Of a stretch of 64,000 bases of DNA, positions 1 through 7,892 are shown piece after piece. The translations under genes were made by a program, and so were the position numbers. The stretch is from Pseudomonadota bacterium (GTDB taxonomy: Bacteria; Pseudomonadota; Gammaproteobacteria; Burkholderiales; Rhodocyclaceae). The stretch lies in NCBI GenBank assembly GCA_018262235.1, contig JAGTRY010000009.1:1-64000 (forward strand), given 5' to 3'. Positions within the stretch are counted from its first letter, which is position 1; each line of letters starts with the position of its first letter. The notes beneath the pieces were generated by a model. The model saw only the letters and a program-made list of their open reading frames with translations, was not told the DNA's origin and ran no database searches.

Positions 1-337
1 TGTATTGGGCATCCGTTTCTGCCAACACGCCGCCGCCGGTGACGCTGGCCGCGGCGGCATAGCCATCAACATTGAACAGGGAAGCGCTGACTGAACCGCC
101 ACTGCTGGAAGACGAGCTGGAACTTGATGACGAGCTGGAGCTCGAAGAGCTGGAACTGCTGGAAGAACTCGACGAGCTGGAAGATGAGGAACTGCTCGAA
201 GACGAGCTGGAACTGCTGCTTGCAACCGAAACGGTGCTGTCACTTCCTCCACCACCACCGCCTCCACAGGCGGCGAGCGCCATACAGACCAGACTCATCA
301 ACAAGGCTGATTTCAGCCCCGGGTTTGCTGCTTTCAT
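1..337 (-). CDS. Poly-serine-linker lipoprotein, N-terminal part (cut by window edge)
   Basis: Only the first 112 or so codons are inside the window. The start at 337 has a GAGGAG ribosome site about 6 bases upstream. The product begins with a lipoprotein signal peptide ending in a lipobox (LAAC, Cys at about residue 24), then a glycine run, then about 45 serines, then the start of a folded module (NVDGYAAAASVTGGG). Poly-serine linkers after a lipobox are typical of secreted polysaccharide-degrading enzymes of Gram-negative bacteria. The sequence after the linker resembles the start of family 1 pectate lyases, but too little is visible to be sure. It is the same architecture as the next gene, so the two probably arose by duplication. 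Serine codons are mixed (AGC, TCG, TCC, AGT), which argues for selection rather than simple repeat slippage. Confidence 0.75.
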   Translation of the reverse strand, partial: MKAANPGLKSALLMSLVCMALAACGGGGGGGSDSTVSVASSSSSSSSSSSSSSSSSSSSSSSSSSSSSSSSSSSSSSSSGGSVSASLFNVDGYAAAASVTGGGVLAETDAQY

Positions 338-713
338 TCCAGGCTCCTCTTACTACGTCAGTTGATTGTCTTGCGAGCTTGCCGGATCTTTATGACGGCA
401 TACGGATGGTAACAAGCAGAAGGCCGGGGCAAATACAAAAAATCATCGTTCAGAGCGAACAGTGGTGTTGCATTTATGACCTGATAAATAAGTAACTTAT
501 TGAACACAAAGGGTTTGTTTTGCAGGTTTATGAAATTGCAGCAGACGCGACGGGAACTGGAACGGAAAACCTGTGTTTCAACGCCTCGGACAGGCAGGGT
601 CAAGGACTGGTGGTGACGGGGCGCCCAATGCAAAAAAGGCCCCATCCAAAGATGAGGCCTTTTCTGCATGAACCAGAGAATTTTTAAAAGAAATTCTCTG
701 GAACGCCCGCTTA
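338..713. other. Intergenic region between the two poly-serine lipoprotein genes
   Basis: This 376-base gap holds the leader of the gene starting at 337 and the terminator of the gene ending at 714. A perfect AT-rich palindrome, AATAAGT-A-ACTTATT, lies at 487-501, about 150 bases upstream of the start at 337, and could bind a dimeric regulator. The region is clearly AT-richer than its surroundings. I see no credible coding sequence. Confidence 0.5.
632..664 (-). terminator. Stem-loop terminator of the 714-1565 gene
   Basis: The arms AAAAGGCC(C)CATC and GATG(A)GGCCTTTT surround a CAAA loop. Read on the minus strand the stem ends in a T run. It begins about 50 bases past the stop of the lipoprotein gene and its A/T flanks would also allow it to work in the other direction. 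Confidence 0.75.
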
Positions 714-1565
714 TTACTGAACTCGGACAATCTGCGTGAGGTTGACACCACCAGATGCTGCGCCAGCTTTAGAAGTATCGTTTTCACGACTGTAGAAGAT
801 CTTTACGCCAGTTAGCGTATGGCCTGCCGCACCGGAGTAAGTGATGGTGCTACCAGCAGCAGCAGCAGCGTTGCCTGCGTCTGCAACGGCCAGCACATTG
901 CCATCGCTGCCAACCAGCGCGATCTTACCTACCGTCGCCGTAAGTGTGGAAGTCTGAGTGAAATTGACCGTTATGGAGAAGGCTGTTCCACTCGCGACTG
1001 GCACGTTGATATACGTTCGTACTGTGCCGCCAGTAGAAGTAAGCGCAGCACCAACGGCAGGCATTAGAATGGCATTCGAAGTGAAGAAAGACCCATTGGT
1101 ATTCCAGAAACTTGTGGCACTAGAGTTGTTTGCCGATCCTGCAGGACGATAACGCAGAACACCTGCTACAGAAGAATTGAAATACAGGTTGTCAACTAGA
1201 ACATCGGTAACCACGGCAATGCTGTTATCTGTAGATGCTGAATAGGCCGCACTGAACAGGCTTGTCCCTGCGGTCGAATAAGCCGTGTCAGCAAAACCCC
1301 AAGTCGTGGTGATGGCTGAACCTGAACCGCCGCTCGAAGAAGAGGAAGAACTCGACGAGGAGCTGGAGCTGGAAGAAGAGCTGGAGCTGCTTGAAGAAGA
1401 GGAAGAACTCGACGACGAGCTGCTGGAGCTCGACGAGGAGCTGGAACTGCTGGCGGCGACAGTCGTCGTCGTATTGTCATCATCACCCCCACCGCAAGCG
1501 GCGAGAACCAGGCTGACAACCAGCGCGGCGGCCACCCCTTTTACAAACCCGAAATTCTTGTACAT
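714..1565 (-). CDS. Poly-serine-linker lipoprotein with unknown C-terminal module
   Basis: A 283-residue exported protein. The start at 1565 is preferred over an upstream one at 1646 because AGGAGG sits about 7 bases before it and the signal peptide then begins at once. Residues 1-24 form a lipoprotein signal ending LAAC; then come Gly/Asp, a Thr/Val/Ala patch, an uninterrupted serine run of roughly 43 residues, a GGSGS hinge, and a C-terminal domain of about 190 residues rich in Ser, Thr, Ala, Gly and Val (WGFADTAYSTAG onward), probably all-beta. I do not recognise a catalytic motif. By analogy with poly-Ser lipoproteins of plant-polymer degraders it may be a surface-attached binding or accessory module, but that is inference. 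Its paralogue lies directly downstream on the same strand. Confidence 0.75.
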   Translation of the reverse strand: MYKNFGFVKGVAAALVVSLVLAACGGGDDDNTTTTVAASSSSSSSSSSSSSSSSSSSSSSSSSSSSSSSSSSSSSSSSGGSGSAITTTWGFADTAYSTAGTSLFSAAYSASTDNSIAVVTDVLVDNLYFNSSVAGVLRYRPAGSANNSSATSFWNTNGSFFTSNAILMPAVGAALTSTGGTVRTYINVPVASGTAFSITVNFTQTSTLTATVGKIALVGSDGNVLAVADAGNAAAAAGSTITYSGAAGHTLTGVKIFYSRENDTSKAGAASGGVNLTQIVRVQ

Positions 1566-2001
1566 CAGTCCATCCTCCTGGTTGATTGGCCCGTTCCTTG
1601 TTGTGGCAGGCCTTGAAAATTTGCTGACTTGCTCATGACGGCGCAAACCTGAAAATGCGCAATGAGTCAGTCAGGGAAAATCCTACCCCATCCAAGTAAC
1701 CGAAGGGAATTGATTTTTCGCAGGAAAATGAGGGTTTGTGGAATTTTCCACACACGACAGGAATCCCCTCCACGGCTGGGGTGGGACCGTTAACATAATT
1801 CTCAGGCTAGAGGGAGGGTTTTGTGGCATAAAGATGGGCGTTTCATCCGTTTTCGAACGCAGTTTCCGGAAGGGTTCCGTGGTCGGTGCAAACCATTGCG
1901 CTATCGGTGATTTTTGCACTGCGTTAGAATCGCGGCCTTCCCTAATTGTGTTCCCGCCGCGCGCAAAGTCTGGTCGCGCCGTGCCTCAAGGATTCCCTGC
2001 T
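1566..2001. other. Divergent intergenic region upstream of ybiT
   Basis: A 436-base gap between divergent genes. It contains the palindrome TGTGGAA-TT-TTCCACA at 1737-1752, whose right half also reads as a single DnaA-box-like TTTTCCACA. One such box is not evidence for an origin. No protein-coding signal is convincing: an open frame runs into ybiT from 1738, but its first 88 codons do not resemble the family. Confidence 0.45.
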
Positions 2002-3621
2002 GTGCTTATCGCCAACAACATCACCATGCAGTTCGGGGCCAAGCCCTTGTTTGAAAATGTCTCGATCAAGTTCGGTGACGGCAATCGCTATGGCCTGATC
2101 GGCGCCAATGGCGCGGGCAAGTCGACCTTCATGAAGATCCTTGCCGGCGTGCTGGAGCCGTCAAGCGGCAATGTGGCACTGGATACCGGCGAGCGCATGG
2201 CTTTCCTGCGCCAGGACCAGTTTGCGTATGAAGACATCCGCGTGCTGGACGTGGTGATGATGGGGCATGCCGAGATGTGGGCCTGCATGCAGGAAAAGGA
2301 TGCGATCTACGCGAATCCCGAGGCCACCGAAGACGATTACATGCACGCCGCGGAGCTGGAGCATCACTTCGCCGAGTACGACGGCTACACTGCCGAGGCG
2401 CGTGCGGGTGAGCTGCTGCTGGGGGTGGGCATTCCGACTTCGCAGCACAACGGCCCGATGCGCGAAGTGGCGCCCGGCTGGAAACTGCGCGTGCTGCTGT
2501 GCCAGGCGCTGTTCTCGAACCCGGACATCCTGCTGCTGGATGAACCGACCAACAACCTGGATATCAACACCATCCGCTGGCTGGAACATGTGCTGAACAA
2601 CCGCAACAGCACCATGATCATCATCAGCCACGACCGCCACTTCCTGAATCAGGTATGCACCCACACGGCTGACCTCGATTACGGCCGCATCCAGATCTAT
2701 CCGGGCAATTGGGACGACTATCTGGAAGCGTCTGCCCAGGTGCGCGAGCGCCAGCAGGCGGCCAATGCCAAAGCCAAGGAAAAGGTCGCCGAGCTGCAGG
2801 ACTTCGTGCGCCGCTTCTCGGCCAACAAGTCCAAGGCGCGCCAGGCGACCAGCCGTGCCAAGCAGATCGAGAAGATCAAGATCGAGGATTTCAAGCCTTC
2901 CAGCCGTCAGTACCCGTGGATCCGTTTCGATTACGACGAGAAGGAAAAGCTGCACCGTCAGGCTGTCGAGATCGAGAACCTGACGTTTGGCTATGAGCCT
3001 GCCCGGAAAATCATCAACAAATTCACCGCGACCTTTGATGCGGGCGAACGGGTGGCCGTCATTGGTGAAAACGGTGTCGGTAAATCCACCTTCCTGAAGC
3101 TGCTGGCCGGGGTGCTCACGCCGCAGGCCGGCCATGTGAAGTGGGCCGAAAAAGCCCGTCCCGGCTATTACGCGCAGGATCATGCCGCCGAATTTGATTC
3201 GGACCTGAACCTGACGGACTGGATTTCCGGTTACGTGCGCGAAGGTGGTTACGATGGCGACGACGCGATCACCCTGATTCGCGGGACGCTGGGCCGGCTG
3301 TTGTTCCAGGGCGATGACGTGAAGAAATCGGTGCGCGTGATTTCAGGCGGCGAACAAGGCCGCATGATGTTCGGGCGCCTGATGCTCCAGCGCAAGAACG
3401 TGTTGCTGATGGATGAGCCGACCAATCACCTCGACATGGAATCCATCGAGTCGCTGAACTCGGGTCTGGACAAGTTCGATGGCACCATGGTCTTCGTGTC
3501 GCATGACCGGGAGTTCGTCGATTCGCTGGCGACCCGCATCATCGAGATCAAGGGCGATGGTCAGATCATCGACTACCGCGGCACCTATGAGGAATACCTC
3601 GCCAGCCAGGGCCTGGACTGA
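2002..3621 (+). CDS. ybiT: ABC-F family ATPase, YbiT type
   Basis: A 539-residue soluble protein with two fused ABC ATPase domains and no membrane segments, typical of ABC-F proteins that act on the ribosome. Walker A motifs are at residues 34-42 (GANGAGKST) and in the second half (GENGVGKST); Walker B motifs read [11 protein letters not shown] and [11 protein letters not shown]. The charged linker between the domains (REAR/KEK-rich, with [18 protein letters not shown]) matches the P-site tRNA-interacting linker of this group. Very close to E. coli YbiT by recall. The start is a GTG at 2002, chosen because homologues begin LIxNNxTMQFG and an AAGGA site lies about 8 bases upstream; the longer frame from 1738 has no homologous N-terminus. 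It likely modulates translation; its exact substrate state is unknown. Confidence 0.93.
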   Translation: MLIANNITMQFGAKPLFENVSIKFGDGNRYGLIGANGAGKSTFMKILAGVLEPSSGNVALDTGERMAFLRQDQFAYEDIRVLDVVMMGHAEMWACMQEKDAIYANPEATEDDYMHAAELEHHFAEYDGYTAEARAGELLLGVGIPTSQHNGPMREVAPGWKLRVLLCQALFSNPDILLLDEPTNNLDINTIRWLEHVLNNRNSTMIIISHDRHFLNQVCTHTADLDYGRIQIYPGNWDDYLEASAQVRERQQAANAKAKEKVAELQDFVRRFSANKSKARQATSRAKQIEKIKIEDFKPSSRQYPWIRFDYDEKEKLHRQAVEIENLTFGYEPARKIINKFTATFDAGERVAVIGENGVGKSTFLKLLAGVLTPQAGHVKWAEKARPGYYAQDHAAEFDSDLNLTDWISGYVREGGYDGDDAITLIRGTLGRLLFQGDDVKKSVRVISGGEQGRMMFGRLMLQRKNVLLMDEPTNHLDMESIESLNSGLDKFDGTMVFVSHDREFVDSLATRIIEIKGDGQIIDYRGTYEEYLASQGLD

Positions 3622-3675
3622 GCCAGTAGCCCGGCTGCCGCGTAGCGGAATCCAGGATTTGTCCTTACCGAATTT

Positions 3676-3708
3676 CCCGGATTCCGGCCTCGCAGGCCGC
3701 TATCCGGG
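3676..3708. repeat. Strong hairpin between convergent genes
   Basis: Arms of 15 bases (3676-3690 and 3694-3708) pair with two mismatches around a CGC loop. No T run follows, so it looks more like an intergenic repeat hairpin that may block or terminate convergent transcription from ybiT and the S4 gene. A related motif (GTAGCGGAATCC) occurs just upstream at about 3643. Confidence 0.55.
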
Positions 3709-3722
3709 CGACGCTCAGAGGC

Positions 3723-3944
3723 CTAAGCGCCCGCGCTGATCCGGATCTCTTCGTCCTGCACCCGCACCACATCGCCGGCGCGCAGCTTGCGCGTCTTGCG
3801 CAGTTCGAGTTCGCCATTCACTTCCACCTCGCCGGCGGCCACCATCATCTTGGCGATGCCGCCGGAGGGCGCGATGGTGAGCAGCTTGAGCAGGCTGTCC
3901 AGGGTGATGAATTCGCGGGTGAGTTCAAACTGATGCAGGGTCAT
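3723..3944 (-). CDS. Small S4-domain RNA-binding protein (YbcJ-like)
   Basis: A 73-residue protein made almost entirely of an S4 RNA-binding fold: a helix pair (ITLDSLLKLL...SGGIAKMMVAAGEVEVNGE) followed by basic TRKLRAGDVVRV. It is similar in length and motif order to E. coli YbcJ, a small RNA-binding protein of unclear role. Its ATG overlaps the TGA... end of the upstream epimerase gene by four bases (ATGA, 3941-3944), indicating translational coupling. No independent promoter is expected. Confidence 0.85.
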   Translation of the reverse strand: MTLHQFELTREFITLDSLLKLLTIAPSGGIAKMMVAAGEVEVNGELELRKTRKLRAGDVVRVQDEEIRISAGA

Positions 3945-4849
3945 GGTGTGATTCTCGAAAGGGTCTGGCGGACTTCCAGCGCCATGCTCTGCCCCTGTTC
4001 GAGCAAACGCAAGCCGGGCATGCCGGGGCGGGCATGGGCACCGGTGATGTGGGTCACCGGTTCGTAGCAGAACCACTGGTTGTGGGCGGGGCGGTACAGG
4101 ATTGCTGTATCCAGGTCGTGCGGTGCGGTGGTCTGCCAATCCAGGCGCAGGTCGATATCGGGGCGCTCCATGCGCATGTGGCCGTCGCAGCCACGGAAAT
4201 TGTGGTCGATCTCGCCCGAACCGATCTCGCGCAGCACGTTGAAATCCCATTCTGGCGGCAGCGGCGCCGGATCAGTCACCGGCAGGCCTTTTTCGCCCGG
4301 CCAATGCGCCTGGGCGCCGAACTGCAGACGCACGTCCGGCCCGGCCGGATTGCGCAGGATGTAGGGATGGAACCCCAGGCCATAAGGCAGGCGTTGTGCG
4401 CCCAGATGGGTGAGCTCCAGACGCATGCGCATCACCTGATCTTCCAGCCAGTAATGCTGACGTGCCGAGAAATGGAAGGGATAGCCGCAAGGGTTCTGCG
4501 CTTCGACCGCCATTTCGACGTGGTTTGCACTTTGCGCGACGATGGTCCAGGCATGCATCCAGCCCGTGCCATGCATCGGGAAGGGCGAATCAGGGCGATT
4601 GCTGGCCATCGGATAGAACTGCCCATCGACTTCGATGCCGCCGCCGAGCAAGCGGTTGGACCACGGCAGGAGCGGGAAGTTGGCCACCGTGCGACGCTCC
4701 GGGTTCGGCGCATACGGTCGCCAGATCGGGCACCAGCGTTCGGCACGCTTCACCTCCCAGAACGCGGCGCTGCCGCCCAGTTCGGGCAGCACCCCCAGGC
4801 GTTGATGGGCATTTTCAAGGACGATGAGCGGACCGGCAGACATGGGCAT
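3941..4849 (-). CDS. Aldose 1-epimerase family protein
   Basis: A 302-residue protein of the galactose mutarotase-like (beta-sandwich) superfamily: FPLLPWSNRLLGG (conserved N/R), MHGTGW (first active-site His), LGFHPYILRN (second conserved His) and a late acidic residue region (TAILYRPAHNQWFCYEP). Such proteins interconvert alpha and beta anomers of sugars or bind related sugars; substrate not deducible. The start is uncertain between ATGs at 4849 and 4843; neither has a strong ribosome site (ACGGA). It shares an ATGA overlap with the S4-domain gene downstream. The 60-base gap upstream holds a palindromic region that could control both. Confidence 0.85.
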   Translation of the reverse strand: MPMSAGPLIVLENAHQRLGVLPELGGSAAFWEVKRAERWCPIWRPYAPNPERRTVANFPLLPWSNRLLGGGIEVDGQFYPMASNRPDSPFPMHGTGWMHAWTIVAQSANHVEMAVEAQNPCGYPFHFSARQHYWLEDQVMRMRLELTHLGAQRLPYGLGFHPYILRNPAGPDVRLQFGAQAHWPGEKGLPVTDPAPLPPEWDFNVLREIGSGEIDHNFRGCDGHMRMERPDIDLRLDWQTTAPHDLDTAILYRPAHNQWFCYEPVTHITGAHARPGMPGLRLLEQGQSMALEVRQTLSRITP

Positions 4850-4864
4850 TCCGTGACAGTGAAG

Positions 4865-4901
4865 TTGTCTGACAATTTTCCCATCAAATGGGCAAGTTGT
4901 C
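4865..4901. promoter_or_regulatory. Operator-like palindromes between hydrolase and epimerase genes
   Basis: TTGTC-T-GACAA at 4865-4875 is a perfect 11-base palindrome immediately next to an imperfect inverted repeat with 14-base arms (GACAATTTTCCCAT / ATGGGCAAGTTGTC) at 4871-4901. It lies 12 bases after the hydrolase stop and 16 bases before the epimerase start. It could be an operator, or a hairpin acting on the transcript; no T run follows, so it is not a classical terminator. Confidence 0.4.
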
Positions 4902-4912
4902 TTTCGCAACCG

Positions 4913-5716
4913 TCAAAAACCCTGCGCCTGCAACCAGTCGGCAATCCGCTGGGCGGCATCCTGCCAGGCAGGTTCCAGCATCAGTGCATGGCCGTGATCG
5001 GGCAGGATTTCATGCGGCAGGCCGAAGCTTTGTGCCGTCTGCTCGACCTGCCGGGGCGGGATCAGCGCGTCGTGTGCCGCGCCGAGAACCAGCATCGGCG
5101 GACGGTGCATGCGCGCCGGGCGAGGCAGGTCGAAACCGCTCATGTCCCAGATTGCCCGCATCGACTCGGGCTGCATGTGCATGACACATTCGTGCAGCAA
5201 GGCGCGGCTGACCGGCTGGTGGAACAGGGCTTCGCGCACCGAATCCAGTTGTGGCTGGCCGCCACCGATGATGCGGTTCAGGTCGATGAGGACATGCGGC
5301 CGCGAAAACAGCAGATTCAGCGTGGCGCCCAGCAGACCTTGCGGGGGCACGGAACAGAGCAGTACCGCGCCGGGCAGTTCGGCTTCTTCAAGGTATTTCT
5401 GCAGCACCAGGCCACCCATTGAATGCCCGATCACCACGGGGCGCACGGGCATGCCGGCGATGACTTCGCGCAGATCCGCGACGTAGTCCTGCACGCTCAG
5501 GTTGTTGAGCTGCGCGCTGCCCCGGCTGGCGCCGTGGCCGGACAGCGACACGGCGCTGGCATGCCAGCCGAGCCCGGCAAAGAAAGGCAGGTAGTGTTTG
5601 TCCCACAGCCAGGCACCGGCATAGGCGCCGTGCACAAAGAGCAGCGGTGTCGGGCGCGGCATGCCGGCCGGTTCGCGGCGGAGGATCTCAAGCGTGGTCT
5701 CGGTGGCAAACTTCAT
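4913..5716 (-). CDS. Alpha/beta-fold hydrolase
   Basis: A 267-residue soluble hydrolase. HGAYAGAWLWD supplies the oxyanion-hole HG motif near residue 30; GHSMGG (Ser at about residue 99) is the nucleophile elbow; GAAHDALIPP carries the likely acid and DHGHALMLEP the catalytic His. The family contains esterases, lactonases and C-C hydrolases; I cannot tell the substrate. It begins nine bases after the pbpC stop on the same strand, so it is probably co-transcribed with that gene. Confidence 0.88.
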   Translation of the reverse strand: MKFATETTLEILRREPAGMPRPTPLLFVHGAYAGAWLWDKHYLPFFAGLGWHASAVSLSGHGASRGSAQLNNLSVQDYVADLREVIAGMPVRPVVIGHSMGGLVLQKYLEEAELPGAVLLCSVPPQGLLGATLNLLFSRPHVLIDLNRIIGGGQPQLDSVREALFHQPVSRALLHECVMHMQPESMRAIWDMSGFDLPRPARMHRPPMLVLGAAHDALIPPRQVEQTAQSFGLPHEILPDHGHALMLEPAWQDAAQRIADWLQAQGF

Positions 5717-5725
5717 GGCACTGGC

Positions 5726-7696
5726 TCAAGGCTGGACTTCCGCAGCATGGACTTCGAATTCGATGCTGTCGAGCGGCTGGTCGGCCGGGTCGCTGATGAG
5801 GAGCTGATGGCGCCCCGGCTGGGGTTGCCAGGCGAGGCGACTGCCTTCGCCCAGGAACTTGCCGTCGAGCTGCCAGCGCAGGGCTACCTGGGTGTCGGCC
5901 GACAGTGACCAGCGGTCGCGTGTGGCCGGATCGCTGGCGACCAGATAGCTTTCATTGGCGATCGGGAAGCTGATGCGGGCGCGGCGCCCGTCAGCCAGGA
6001 TCGTCACGTGTTCCAGTTCGGTCCCGCGCAGGAACCATTCGCGACGCGGGGCTTCGAGGGCCGGTTCGTAATGCACCAGGGTGCTGACCACGCCTTCCGG
6101 CGGTGTCGGGGCTCGGGCGTCCTGGCCGAGGCTGCCCAGCAGGGTGCGCCAGACTTGCTGGGGCGCGTTTGCCTGGGTTGCCAGGGCGAGGGTGTAGCGC
6201 TCCGAGTTGCCGACGATGATCGCGCTGCCATCCTCGCTGGCAAAGCTCAGCCAGCTGGCGCTCCAGCCGCCTGGGCCGGTGCTGGCGAGCAGATCCTGCA
6301 GGATGAAAGCCGTTTCGGCACGCCAGATGCGGTGTGGGCTGGCGGGCGCATCGCCGGGCAGCAGGCGCGGCGGCAGGTACTGGCCGGCGGCGGCAAAGCT
6401 GCGCCAGGCGGCGGCAAGCTGGAGGAGGCTCGCATCCGTCGGGACATCGGCCTGCCCGGCCAGCCCGGCGGACTCGAAACCGAGGCCGTGGAGCCGCTCC
6501 AGCCAGGCATCCCGATGGTTGGCATGCTGCAGGTAGGCGATGGCGCCGGTCTGGTGACCGAGCAAGGCGGGGCGCAGGGAGAGCCAGGTGGCGGTGGCGG
6601 CGCGTGCGTCACGCGCATCGAAGATCGCCCAGCCCAGCGGCAGGGGGCTGGCCGCGGTGATCTGGCGCTGCTCGATGGCGTGCGCGGCCTGTGCCGGCCA
6701 GCTCCAGTCGAGCAGGGTACGGCGCTGGCTGACGCCATCCGGCGCGGTGGCCGACGGAGCGCCGATCCATGCGAGGACTTCGCCAGTGCTGTTGTCGAGC
6801 AGCAGGGCTGCGGCGTGCGGATCTTCGAGACGGCTCACGGCGCCGAGCAGACGCCCTTGCAGGTTGGCGTCCAGCAAGGTCGTCAGTCGCTGGCCCGGAT
6901 GCAGCAGGTGCGCGCGCGCCAGATGTGGTGCCAGGGCATAGCGTGGCAGATTGCGGGGCGCATCCAGACGGGCGTTGGCCAGACGGGTGATTTCGCCACA
7001 CTGGTTGGTCTGCCCCAGCGTCGCGGCCAGCTTGCAGGCGCGCCGGGCGACCAGCGCGGGGCGCGCATTCGGGCCACGCAGCAACACCGCGAGGAGGTTG
7101 GCCTCGCGTGGTGAGAGCTGGCTGGCGGGGACACCGAAAAGCAGCTCGCTGGCCGCGCCCACCCCTTGCAGATCGCCGCGGAAAGGGGCGAGGTTGAGAT
7201 AGGCCTCAAGGATCTGCAGTTTGCTCCACTTGTGTTCAAGTTCGAAAGCCGCACGGCCCTGATCCCATTTCTGTGTGTAACTGCGTCGTTCGCCCTTGCC
7301 GCCAGGCATGCGCAGCGCCGGGTCGAGCAGGCCGGCGAGCTGCATGGTCAGGGTCGACGCGCCGCGCTTGCCCGGTCCCCACAGGTTTTGCCAGGCGGCC
7401 CCGGCAAAAGCCAGCCAGTCGACGCCACTGTGGCGGAAGAAGCGCCGGTCTTCGGCACGCAGCAGCGCGTCGCGCATGGCGGGTGAAAGGGTGTTGATCG
7501 GCACCCAGTCCAGCCGCCGGATATTCGGATTCAGCCGCAGGTTGGCCAGGGGAATGCCGTTGCGGTCCAGCAGCAAGGCGTCCGAACTGATGTGGCTGGC
7601 ACGTACCTGTTCAAAGCTGGGCAGGCTGAAGTTCTCGGCCAGCACCGGTAACGGGCACAACAAGGCGGCAAGGAGGAGGGTGCGGGTCAGCTTCAT
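5726..7696 (-). CDS. pbpC: Penicillin-binding protein 1C-like transglycosylase with degenerate transpeptidase domain
   Basis: A 656-residue protein of PBP1C type. The N-terminal hydrophobic segment (1-20) is a signal or anchor. The GT51 peptidoglycan glycosyltransferase domain looks intact: EDRRFFRHSGVDW (catalytic Glu82) and RGASTLTMQ (111-119), with later conserved EAYLNLAPFRGDLQGVGAAS. The C-terminus (about 560-656) resembles the BiPBP_C module. The middle should be a penicillin-binding transpeptidase, but none of its three signature motifs is present: no SxxK near 325-345, no SxN near 380 (HQTG instead), no KTG(T/S) near 483-490 (LSFASEDG instead). It is also shorter than usual PBP1C proteins (about 750-800, from memory). 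It probably polymerises glycan strands only. Confidence 0.88.
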   Translation of the reverse strand: MKLTRTLLLAALLCPLPVLAENFSLPSFEQVRASHISSDALLLDRNGIPLANLRLNPNIRRLDWVPINTLSPAMRDALLRAEDRRFFRHSGVDWLAFAGAAWQNLWGPGKRGASTLTMQLAGLLDPALRMPGGKGERRSYTQKWDQGRAAFELEHKWSKLQILEAYLNLAPFRGDLQGVGAASELLFGVPASQLSPREANLLAVLLRGPNARPALVARRACKLAATLGQTNQCGEITRLANARLDAPRNLPRYALAPHLARAHLLHPGQRLTTLLDANLQGRLLGAVSRLEDPHAAALLLDNSTGEVLAWIGAPSATAPDGVSQRRTLLDWSWPAQAAHAIEQRQITAASPLPLGWAIFDARDARAATATWLSLRPALLGHQTGAIAYLQHANHRDAWLERLHGLGFESAGLAGQADVPTDASLLQLAAAWRSFAAAGQYLPPRLLPGDAPASPHRIWRAETAFILQDLLASTGPGGWSASWLSFASEDGSAIIVGNSERYTLALATQANAPQQVWRTLLGSLGQDARAPTPPEGVVSTLVHYEPALEAPRREWFLRGTELEHVTILADGRRARISFPIANESYLVASDPATRDRWSLSADTQVALRWQLDGKFLGEGSRLAWQPQPGRHQLLISDPADQPLDSIEFEVHAAEVQP

Positions 7697-7892
7697 GGAT
7701 GGGACTGAAAATCAGGCGCTATTGTGCGCCAGACACAGGCCGGGCGGCGCGCCGCTCGCCGTCTGGCGTGTGACGATGGGTGTCGGCGTGTGACAAAGCG
7801 GGCGGGAGGATCCGCCCGGTATCGAAAAGCCTTGCTGGCGCGGATTTCCACTTGGGATAATCCGGCTATCGTCTAGCCCGGGTACTGACCCC

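Noticed and set aside
72-365. Glu/Leu-rich open frame on the plus strand
   Set aside because: It is the antisense image of the poly-serine tract of the minus-strand lipoprotein.
1285-1638. Acidic Glu/Leu-rich open frame
   Set aside because: Also antisense to a poly-serine linker; no start signals.
1737-1752. DnaA-box-like TTTTCCACA as a replication origin
   Set aside because: A single site without repeats or an AT-rich unwinding region; a plain palindrome is enough to explain it.
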